21,020 nucleotides of DNA. It comes from a virus. Numbering within the stretch: the stretch's first letter is position 1; the number at the start of each line of letters is the position of its first letter. The translations under genes were made by a program, and so were the position numbers. Below the pieces are notes generated by a model. It did no database searches, was not told the origin of the DNA, and worked only from the letters and a program-made list of their open reading frames with translations. Positions 15,874 through 21,020 of the stretch are shown in pieces. The stretch is taken from positions 1-21,020 of IMG/VR virus record IMGVR_UViG_3300021069_000014. One strand, given 5' to 3'.

Positions 15874-16597
15874 CGTAAGGTAGCCTTTCAAGTGGGACAG
15901 ATGTGCCTCTAGGTGTAGGGGCTACGACCGTTCCATTGGTTGTAAATTTGTTTGAATTCCAGGTGGCGGCTGCTGCCTTCCAATTTCTCATTGGGTTTTT
16001 CCCAACTTTCCATCCGTTGGATTCGTAATAGTTATAAAATTTTTCTGCCTGTACAGGAGGATTAATATATTCTCGTTCGGTAAATAGTTGTATTACTTCT
16101 TGTGCATTATTTGGCCTATGTAAATCAATACTTTCTTTTTTTACTTTTTCTTTAAGATTTACTTTACTTTCCTTTACTTTACTTGCATTGCTTTTGGATT
16201 GCAATTGGTTATCCTTTTGTAATGCAATTGCATTGCTTTTGGATGACCACCTTACCTTCGCATTGTCACTCATTTTGCGACGTTTTGAATCAAGCGCTTC
16301 CATCCTTGAAAGCAAACTTTCACTCCAAAAATAATTTTCATCTTGAGATAAGAGACCGAAAGAAAAAATACAGTCATGCAAAAATTGTTTAACTTTTTCG
16401 GATTCTATATGTAATTCGTATGCAATTGCATTTTCACTATATTCATCTAATGGATAACGGTACCCATCCTGTTCTCTGAGGATTTCTATTATCATAAAAT
16501 ACCATTGATACCCCATTGGGTACTTTGTGAGCATTTTTACTATTTTTGGGTCATGCCTGGCATTAGAATCGTGAGAAAAATAAAATGCGTCTTTCAT
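15857..16597 (-). CDS. Replication initiator-like protein, Lin1244/DUF4373 N-terminus
   Basis: Start ATG 16597 has GGAG five bases upstream; the GTG at 16618 and ATG at 16615 lack a site. It gives 246 residues starting 'MKDAFYFSHDSNARHDPKI', the signature of the Lin1244/Lin1753 winged-helix domain (about residues 1-100). A low-complexity Lys/Ser linker (130-165) follows, then a C-terminal 'FYNYYESNGWKVGKNPMRNWKAAAATW' helical segment typical of phage replisome organisers. The linker DNA carries iteron-like repeats (16183-16244), so the initiator may bind inside its own gene, as lambda O does. It is coupled to the DnaB gene. Confidence 0.75.
   Translation of the reverse strand: MKDAFYFSHDSNARHDPKIVKMLTKYPMGYQWYFMIIEILREQDGYRYPLDEYSENAIAYELHIESEKVKQFLHDCIFSFGLLSQDENYFWSESLLSRMEALDSKRRKMSDNAKVRWSSKSNAIALQKDNQLQSKSNASKVKESKVNLKEKVKKESIDLHRPNNAQEVIQLFTEREYINPPVQAEKFYNYYESNGWKVGKNPMRNWKAAAATWNSNKFTTNGTVVAPTPRGTSVPLERLPYDEPAH
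16183..16244. repeat. Iteron-like repeats inside initiator gene (candidate origin)
   Basis: The 17-bp sequence TTGCATTGCTTTTGGAT occurs twice, at 16183-16199 and 16228-16244, 45 bases apart. The second overlaps a perfect 14-bp palindrome AATGCAATTGCATT (16221-16234). Its 12-bp core ATGCAATTGCAT recurs exactly at 16420-16431, and GCAATTG occurs at 16201. An AT-rich stretch with 'TTTACT' repeats (about 16130-16182) adjoins. This matches the iteron plus AT-rich layout of intragenic phage origins. Confidence 0.4.
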
Positions 16598-16613
16598 AAT
16601 GGCTCCAAAATTC

Positions 16614-16763
16614 ATCACAAGGCAGTGTCAAAATACCAACTAGGTGAGGATTTTTGTGGGCATTACTGCTACCACCTACCTTGTGATTGATTAATTTCAT
16701 GATTTGTACTTTCGATAATTAGTATTTTGACAATTGCAATATACAAGATCAAACATCGAAAGT
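16614..16763. repeat. Interlocked inverted repeats upstream of the initiator gene
   Basis: Four arm pairs interlock in 150 bp: A, ATCACAAGG 16614-16622 with 16679-16687; B, TGTCAAAATAC 16626-16636 with 16722-16732; D, TAGGTG 16641-16646 with CACCTA 16673-16678; C, ACTTTCGAT 16708-16716 with 16755-16763. D lies inside A, while A crosses B and B crosses C. It covers the non-coding gap between the two initiator genes. A weak 45-codon frame (ATG 16700 to stop 16563) also exists there and I do not list it as a gene. Confidence 0.5.
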
Positions 16764-16767
16764 CAAG

Positions 16768-17238
16768 TTATTGTAAAATATTTAATAGTTTTTTAATTGC
16801 CTTTATCTCGTTTAGGTTAATTTCGCTTGCATCGAGTATAGCTGAAATACTTTTAAGCCACAGCTTGTAACCATTTGAATTTATAACCGATTGACCCAGT
16901 TCACTTATCACCTTCAGGACGTTTGTCATGATGGATGAGTTAAGTGGTTTATGTGCCAACGACCTAGGTATGATTATCCATGCGTTTGACACAAAGAATA
17001 TCCTGCCATCTAAAGCGAACTTATCCAGGCATCCGATAAGCAATTCGTCGCTTAAATCGGTTTCGATTGCCGCCCTCTTCAGCGATATATTGTATATACC
17101 AGAGATATGGAAATTAGGGCAAGTTAGAAAATACAGGAAGGCGTATTTTTCTATTGGTTCTAAACTTTGGATATATTTATCATTCCAAAATTCGTTCGCT
17201 ATGTAGCGATATTTTTTCTTGTTATATGAGCGACTCAT
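16768..17238 (-). CDS. Winged-helix initiator-like protein (156 aa)
   Basis: N-terminus 'RYIANEFWNDKYIQSLEPIEKYAFLYFLT' followed by 'HISGIYNISLKRAAIETDLSDELL' matches the recurring 'W.D..i..L.P.EK..F.Y.LT.....GIY.i' pattern of phage replisome organiser winged helices. It lacks the C-terminal DnaD-like tail; the last 60 residues are helical and end abruptly. Together with the next gene it gives two winged-helix proteins in a row. Its start overlaps the 65-aa gene as ATGA. Either a second initiator or a regulator binding the intergenic repeats. Confidence 0.6.
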   Translation of the reverse strand: MSRSYNKKKYRYIANEFWNDKYIQSLEPIEKYAFLYFLTCPNFHISGIYNISLKRAAIETDLSDELLIGCLDKFALDGRIFFVSNAWIIIPRSLAHKPLNSSIMTNVLKVISELGQSVINSNGYKLWLKSISAILDASEINLNEIKAIKKLLNILQ

Positions 17239-17432
17239 TGTAAACTTTCATTAGTTAATTTTAAATCATCTGAAATTCCGTAACAGGATTCTCTGAGAGC
17301 AAAGTCTAAATCCTGGGTAAACTGGCCATTTAAGTATTCATACAAATCCATCTTATTAAAACCCATTTTCCAGTTAGATAGCGCCATGTAGGCTGTAAGG
17401 AGCTTTGTGTTAATGTTAGGCCCAATCTTCAT
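17235..17432 (-). CDS. Hypothetical 65-aa protein
   Basis: Start is ATG 17432, because GGAGGT lies four bases upstream; a frame from 17453 is open but has no site. Small and soluble ('MKIGPNINTKLLTAYMALSN'), mixed helices, no known family. It is coupled to the winged-helix gene by an ATGA overlap and to a preceding tiny ORF by 17 bp. An adaptor or inhibitor of the replication module is possible but unproven. Confidence 0.5.
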   Translation of the reverse strand: MKIGPNINTKLLTAYMALSNWKMGFNKMDLYEYLNGQFTQDLDFALRESCYGISDDLKLTNESLQ

Positions 17433-17493
17433 TGAACCTCCGGTGCATATCATTTTTCATTTCTTCGTGCCATAAACCACCCACATCTTTCAT
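17416..17493 (-). CDS. Coupled 25-codon ORF after the glycosyltransferase
   Basis: The ATG at 17493 overlaps the stop of the glycosyltransferase gene (ATGA), and the frame reads 'MKDVGGLWHEEMKNDMHRR' then 'FNEDWA' and TAA at 17416-17418. The composition is protein-like, and it ends 17 bases inside the next gene's start. There is no strong ribosome site; re-initiation would be needed. It fills the gap between two coupled genes, which favours a real micropeptide, but a leader for the next start is equally possible. Confidence 0.4.
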   Translation of the reverse strand: MKDVGGLWHEEMKNDMHRRFNEDWA

Positions 17494-18323
17494 TGTTTCA
17501 CCCAATCTTCCTTTAGTTCATAAAGCGTAGCGGCATCAAGGAACCACTGGCTATCTTTTATTTCTTTATTTTGGATTGCCCATTTATATCCATGTTTAAA
17601 ACATCTGGCTATCATTAGAGGATTTTTCAATCCCAGCAAAATGGCAGCTTTATAGTTATCTATACACTCGGCATAATTGCCTTCGGTTTGATAACATTGG
17701 GCGAGGTGATATCTTTGGGATGCGGTATCTCGCCCTTCCTTAATATCTTGGAGTAAAAGAACTTTATTCCTCTGCATTTTCGCAACCATATCCTCGAACG
17801 GGATATCGTAGCCATGATGGATGAAGAAAACTTCCTCAGCATCCCCAAATCTAATATTTGCCTTTTCCAGCCCGGAAATCACCTCTTCGTGGGCTAAGTT
17901 AGTATAGGCTAAGCCTCTAAACGCCCTGTACAATCGATTTATGGGGCTTTTTATGAAACCCCGCTGTAGTCCTTGTTCTGTGAGGGGTCCAATAACTTGC
18001 ACGACAATAGACCCGATATATTTGGTCATTGCCTTATCGATTTCTTTTTTCAGGTCACCTCTGCATCTTTCATCGGCATCAATTTGGACAACCCAATCTC
18101 CCCGTTCCATTAATCGCAAGAGGAAGTTTCTAGCGGTACTAAAATCCTGCCATTTTGACTGGTACAATTTCGCGCCTTCCGTAATTGCTATTTCCCGTGA
18201 GTCATCTTTGGACCCGGTATCGAGACACCAAATCTCATCTACATTGGACTCCCTCAGCGACCTGATGCAATCACCAATATGTCGAGATTCGTCCTTCATG
18301 ATTATGTTCGCTACGATTTTCAT
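17490..18323 (-). CDS. GT2-family glycosyltransferase with TPR-like tail
   Basis: 277 residues. Residues 2-12 form the first beta strand of a GT-A fold ('KIVANIIMKDE'), DTGSKDDS lies at 35-42, and the DXD-type metal site QIDADER at 80-86 (Asp82, Asp84). The distal part (about 195-260) has 'QRYHLAQCYQTEGNYAECIDNYKAAIL', a TPR-like repeat. This is the layout of TPR-containing GT2 enzymes that modify peptides, glycans or surface polymers. Position among replication genes is unusual. Substrate could be modified phage DNA bases, a host surface sugar, or a protein. AAAGG lies before ATG 18323. Confidence 0.8.
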   Translation of the reverse strand: MKIVANIIMKDESRHIGDCIRSLRESNVDEIWCLDTGSKDDSREIAITEGAKLYQSKWQDFSTARNFLLRLMERGDWVVQIDADERCRGDLKKEIDKAMTKYIGSIVVQVIGPLTEQGLQRGFIKSPINRLYRAFRGLAYTNLAHEEVISGLEKANIRFGDAEEVFFIHHGYDIPFEDMVAKMQRNKVLLLQDIKEGRDTASQRYHLAQCYQTEGNYAECIDNYKAAILLGLKNPLMIARCFKHGYKWAIQNKEIKDSQWFLDAATLYELKEDWVKQ

Positions 18324-18591
18324 CTATTGCCTTTGATAATTGGTTATGAATATCTCTTAATAAAATACCGCTGAATGTACCTCTTAAATCTTTCATCTCT
18401 TCACTTATGGTTATCGCAGCTAGCCGTGGGTTGTTCATATACTGGACTTGCCCGGGAAAATTCTTCCCAACAAGTTTAATCAAATCCCATTTCAGGTCAT
18501 CTGTTACATCTCGAATCCGGACCATTATTGGGGGTTGGCTGACGAAGTTAAAGAAGCTCTTTATATCTCGCTCTACATGTACTGTTACCAT
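18271..18591 (-). CDS. Hypothetical early protein (106 aa)
   Basis: Starts 'MVTVHVERDIKSFFNFVS' and has 'VRIRDVTDDLKWDLIKLVG', a mixed alpha/beta protein without known motif. GGAGGT lies before ATG 18591. The last 17 codons overlap the glycosyltransferase start, a long overlap (53 bp) for this phage and thus suggestive of coupling. Function unknown. Confidence 0.5.
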   Translation of the reverse strand: MVTVHVERDIKSFFNFVSQPPIMVRIRDVTDDLKWDLIKLVGKNFPGQVQYMNNPRLAAITISEEMKDLRGTFSGILLRDIHNQLSKAIDENRSEHNHEGRISTYW

Positions 18592-18842
18592 GATTGTAAC
18601 CTCCAGGCAAGTTTGCCTAAGTCTAATGTAAGTTGTTCGTTAAGAATTCTATCTGCTATTACCATATCTAATTGGCGGCTTGCGCCGAACCGGCTTTTCA
18701 TACCACCCCAAAATATAAGGGACTTCCAGGTTATTATACCGCTAGCCGACCGCTCATGCGGGATAGTGCGCCACAGCCAATCAGGCCCACCATATATTTT
18801 TCGCAGCCTTACATCGATCGATTTCCTTTTAGCTAAACGCAT
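18585..18842 (-). CDS. Hypothetical basic early protein (85 aa)
   Basis: Basic and Trp/Leu-rich ('MRLAKRKSIDVRLRKIYGGP', 'ITWKSLIFWGG'), consistent with a small nucleic-acid or membrane-peripheral protein, but no helix-turn-helix or membrane segment is convincing. AGGAGG precedes ATG 18842. It overlaps its neighbours by 7 and 14 bp in the same operon. Confidence 0.5.
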   Translation of the reverse strand: MRLAKRKSIDVRLRKIYGGPDWLWRTIPHERSASGIITWKSLIFWGGMKSRFGASRQLDMVIADRILNEQLTLDLGKLAWRLQSW

Positions 18843-19071
18843 TTTTAATATCCTCCTCTATTTGCTGTTCCAGTTCTGCTCTTGCAGCGTAAGGGGCGCG
18901 ATTGGGGAAATAGTCACCTTGAAAGTTCATTAATTTTAGAAACCCGAATACACCATCTCTTTCCATGTGCGCTATCGGCCAGAGATGCGGCCCAAACTTC
19001 TGGACAAAGATATATTCATCTATCCCGCCGGCGTCCGGTATTCGCCCTGATATTAATCCCATATTAGCCAC
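18829..19071 (-). CDS. Hypothetical early protein (80 aa, GTG start)
   Basis: The start at 19071 is GTG, but AGGAGGAGG lies only five bases upstream, so it is well supported. Contains 'GIDEYIFVQKFGPHLWPIAHMERDGVFGFLKLM', a compact aromatic-rich domain, and a Glu/Gln-rich helix at the end ('ARAELEQQIEEDIKNAF'). No known family. Confidence 0.5.
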   Translation of the reverse strand: MANMGLISGRIPDAGGIDEYIFVQKFGPHLWPIAHMERDGVFGFLKLMNFQGDYFPNRAPYAARAELEQQIEEDIKNAFS

Positions 19072-19486
19072 TTATGCCTCCTCCTCGCCTGACCCATTTC
19101 TCATACAATCGTTCTTGTTCTTTTCTTTTTTCTTCTTCGGGATCAACCCAACCCTGCCAGGAACCGCTAACGCCTGCGATACCGGAGCCACATGTGTAAC
19201 CGGTTCTACCACCATCGAAACTCCGCCGATCTGAGTTAGCATTAATACGGCGCATTTCTTCATTGCGGACGAACTGTTCTTGTTCCCTCCTGGCTTTATC
19301 CCGTTCTTTCTCTAAGTCAATAGCTGCTATAGCATCCCGTTCGCCTTGAGCTTTCCATTCCGCAATTCTTCTGGCATGTTCATCCTCGAAAGCTTTCTTT
19401 GTTGCCTGGAGTTCTGCCTTATTAGTTTTCCCACCAAAGGACGACTTCTTATCCAGCCGGAGGTCGACTCTATACTTGGGCCGCAT
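19064..19486 (-). CDS. Hypothetical coiled-coil early protein (140 aa)
   Basis: Residues 20-85 form one long charged helix ('AELQATKKAFEDEHARRIAEW', then 'LEKERDKARREQEQFVRNEEMR'), a clear coiled coil. The tail has a Gly-rich stretch ('GGRTGYTCGSGIAGVSG') and another charged helix. GGAGAGG lies before ATG 19486. Such proteins often act as oligomeric adaptors. Function unknown. Confidence 0.5.
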   Translation of the reverse strand: MRPKYRVDLRLDKKSSFGGKTNKAELQATKKAFEDEHARRIAEWKAQGERDAIAAIDLEKERDKARREQEQFVRNEEMRRINANSDRRSFDGGRTGYTCGSGIAGVSGSWQGWVDPEEEKRKEQERLYEKWVRRGGGISG

Positions 19487-19769
19487 GATTCCTCTCCAGT
19501 TCGCATATAACTTTATCCATAAACTCCTTTGGCGTAATCCAGCCGCGATAGCTAATTTTCACCATTTCCTTATTAGGCGACAGCTCTATAACCCTAACGC
19601 CTACAGTACGATGGAACATTCCCCTATCTATAAACATACCTACGTATCGTTTCCCGACTTCGATATTATCCCATATCGCTCCTTTAACTGCTTCCTCAAT
19701 AGCATCTATCTCCTGCATTTTGGTTTTACAGCATTGAAGCTTTTCGTATTCTTCTTTATTTATCCACAT
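19470..19769 (-). CDS. Hypothetical early protein (99 aa)
   Basis: Opens 'MWINKEEYEKLQCCKTKMQE', a helix often seen at the start of small phage coiled-coil proteins, followed by a beta-rich part ('KRYVGMFIDRG', 'VGVRVIELSPNKEMVKISYRG') that looks like an SH3/KOW-like barrel. AAGGAA lies before ATG 19769. No catalytic residue. Its end overlaps the coiled-coil gene by 17 bp. Confidence 0.5.
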   Translation of the reverse strand: MWINKEEYEKLQCCKTKMQEIDAIEEAVKGAIWDNIEVGKRYVGMFIDRGMFHRTVGVRVIELSPNKEMVKISYRGWITPKEFMDKVICELERNHAAQV

Positions 19770-19772
19770 AAA

Positions 19773-19925
19773 TTATTCCTTCCCGCTTAATAAATTAAAC
19801 AACTTATCCATTTGTATTTTAGTTAGCATTACCAGTGTTACCTCTTCCCACCATTCGGGCTGGGTCTCTACAACTGCCTTATCGTAGAACATCGGGGACT
19901 GCCGATAATCCCGGTGCCGAGACAT
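19773..19925 (-). CDS. Small 50-aa protein overlapping the 155-aa gene
   Basis: ATG 19925 opens a 50-codon frame reading 'MSRHRDYRQSPMFYDKAVVE' and later 'EWWEEVTLVMLTKIQMDKLF', with TAA at 19773-19775. It overlaps the 3' end of the upstream gene by 47 bp, lies three bases from the next ATG, and has GAGAGAG close upstream. Composition with Trp pair, acidic middle and a helical end is protein-like, and it fills an otherwise empty gap in a tightly packed operon. Function unknown. Confidence 0.55.
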   Translation of the reverse strand: MSRHRDYRQSPMFYDKAVVETQPEWWEEVTLVMLTKIQMDKLFNLLSGKE

Positions 19926-20346
19926 AATCTCTCTCGCTAAACCGATTAAAGTGCATACCCTCTATCACTACCACAACATTCTCTGCCGTACCGGAACGCC
20001 TCGGATAAACACCTGACTGCATAACCAGACCAGTGTCTAACTCGAACTCGTTAATCGTTCTAATTATCTCTAACTCCAACCGCTTAATGCGATTATCCAA
20101 AACCTCTCTGAAAGATTCGCCTGCTGCGATACCTTTAATTAATGATTCCTGTGGCATAATTTCTCCTTTAATATATTGCTGAATTCCCCCCACACTATAT
20201 GGAGGATTATTTCTCACGTTAAAATCCATTCCCATTAATGCTTTTAATAAAGCTTGCTGATCCGCCAGCCACTCCCTCTTGATTAGCCGCTGGCGCCTTT
20301 TGCTCATTCCCACCTTGCCGAAACCGGACCTTGGTTTGCGTACCAT
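19879..20346 (-). CDS. Hypothetical early protein (155 aa)
   Basis: Basic N-terminus ('MVRKPRSGFGKVGMSKRRQR'), then a helical middle ('ESFREVLDNRIKRLELEIIRTIN') and a beta-like end. No recognised motif. GGAGAT lies five bases before ATG 20346. A nucleic-acid-binding role is possible from the Lys/Arg-rich start, nothing more. Confidence 0.5.
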   Translation of the reverse strand: MVRKPRSGFGKVGMSKRRQRLIKREWLADQQALLKALMGMDFNVRNNPPYSVGGIQQYIKGEIMPQESLIKGIAAGESFREVLDNRIKRLELEIIRTINEFELDTGLVMQSGVYPRRSGTAENVVVVIEGMHFNRFSERDYVSAPGLSAVPDVLR

Positions 20347-20627
20347 CCCAAATCTCCTTTCATCCCCAAATAATAAAACACAAAATCTCTACGTCTGACC
20401 TTGAGGTCATCTACCAGCGCACGAGTTAATGGACTCCCCCCGGGCCTACTACTAGGAAAATTCTTCCGATCCATAGCCACAACCACTTGGCTACTATGCT
20501 CCATAACCAACCAAAACTCCGTTTCTCTCCCCGGCTCCCAACAAGTATTATCCTTTAACCTCTGCACCATCTTATCGTTGGCTCCCCTCTGGTGACCAGG
20601 AGAGCATACATAATCCAGGATTCTCAT
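20304..20627 (-). CDS. Hypothetical early protein (107 aa)
   Basis: Start taken at ATG 20627, because AGGAAGG lies just before it and it overlaps the previous stop as ATGA. A longer frame to 20723 is open but is glycine-rich and has no site. Reads 'MRILDYVCSPGHQRGANDKM', with a later 'RRRDFVFYYLGMKGDLGWY'. No family recognised. Confidence 0.5.
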   Translation of the reverse strand: MRILDYVCSPGHQRGANDKMVQRLKDNTCWEPGRETEFWLVMEHSSQVVVAMDRKNFPSSRPGGSPLTRALVDDLKVRRRDFVFYYLGMKGDLGWYANQGPVSARWE

Positions 20628-20833
20628 ACTATAACCTTCCTGAAAGCATAATACATCCTCTCCAACTCCTCCACCGGCAATACCTCCAGCTTCTCCAACA
20701 CCCATTCCCAATCCTCGTGCCATTGGTTGCCGCTGAACCGCATTAAACCATTTAACGTAAGTTTAGCTGCCATCGTTATGCTCGGCCGCGTAGTGCTAAC
20801 CAATGCTACCAATTCCTCTTTCCCGTATTCCAT
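20624..20833 (-). CDS. Hypothetical early protein (69 aa)
   Basis: Small helical protein ('MEYGKEELVALVSTT', 'EDWEWVLEKLEVLPVEELER'). GAGGGAG lies before ATG 20833. It overlaps both neighbours by short stretches, the next by ATGA. No known function. Confidence 0.5.
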   Translation of the reverse strand: MEYGKEELVALVSTTRPSITMAAKLTLNGLMRFSGNQWHEDWEWVLEKLEVLPVEELERMYYAFRKVIV

Positions 20834-21018
20834 GAAGACGCTCCCTCCATATTAATTGAAAAATTCCACATCTGCTGATTAAAACCGCCCACGATCTGCT
20901 GATATAAAAACATATAATAACCAGGATGAATAGCATTCAACGCCGCATTGTAAACTGAGTACAAATCATCTACCCTGGCGTCGGGCGGCTTCCCCTGCAC
21001 CCGCTGGCCTAATTCCAT
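20806..21018 (-). CDS. Hypothetical protein, possibly truncated by window edge (70 aa)
   Basis: Frame starts at ATG 21018, only two bases from the window end, so the true start may lie outside. Reads 'MELGQRVQGKPPDARVDDLY' and ends 28 bp inside the next gene. No motif recognised. Confidence 0.4.
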   Translation of the reverse strand: MELGQRVQGKPPDARVDDLYSVYNAALNAIHPGYYMFLYQQIVGGFNQQMWNFSINMEGASSWNTGKRNW

Positions 21019-21020
21019 TT

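Noticed and set aside
16563-16700. 45-codon minus frame across the interlocked repeats
   Set aside because: No good ribosome site, and it overlaps the initiator start; the repeats explain the region better.
18585-18842. Candidate helix-turn-helix regulator
   Set aside because: Basic and helical, but the spacing and hydrophobic pattern of a helix-turn-helix is missing.
20628-20723. N-terminal extension of the 107-aa gene
   Set aside because: Gly-rich, unlike the rest, without ribosome site, and it lies antisense-free in another gene's frame; start at 20627 is better.

Overview
The window is about 21 kb of a tailed double-stranded DNA phage (or an intact prophage carrying the same modules). 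Almost every gene lies on the minus strand in tightly overlapping operons. Many starts carry a clear AGGAG-type ribosome binding site. The virion genes are of short-tailed (podovirus-like) or P22/SU10-like type: a ~700-residue portal, a ~440-residue major capsid protein, a scaffold, and several small head-completion/adaptor proteins, with no tape measure visible here. No integrase, tRNA or host gene is seen. The host cannot be named. Strong Shine-Dalgarno sites and a Lin1244/DUF4373-like replication protein fit a Gram-positive-like host, but that is inference only.

Layout, in the minus-strand transcription direction (right to left). (1) 21020-18271: a run of small uncharacterised early genes, including a 50-aa gene at 19773-19925 that is easily missed. 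(2) 18323-17416: a GT2 glycosyltransferase with a TPR-like tail, followed by a coupled 25-codon ORF. (3) 17432-13162: the replication module. It holds a 65-aa protein, two winged-helix initiator-like proteins, a DnaB-type helicase, two small proteins and a solitary beta-class DNA methyltransferase. (4) 13161-12959: a terminator and a 12-bp palindrome, followed by a one-gene unit (69 aa). (5) 12104-12838: the only convincing plus-strand gene longer than 100 codons, an M15-like peptidoglycan peptidase (candidate endolysin). Its 3' end overlaps the 69-aa gene tail to tail by 90 bp. (6) 11995-9: the late operon. Its order is small terminase candidate, TerL, portal, an internal promoter, scaffold, major capsid, a decoration-like protein, two small proteins, and then four adaptor-like proteins interrupted by a 385-aa virion protein.

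How it works together: the early genes and the replication module are read first and stop at the hairpin at 13026-13051. A sigma70-like promoter at 12028-12056 can then start the packaging genes. A second promoter at 8097-8105, beside a 12-bp palindrome, can boost scaffold and capsid. The most interesting non-coding signals are iteron-like repeats inside the replication initiator gene (candidate phage origin) and a 150-bp set of interlocked inverted repeats just upstream of that gene.
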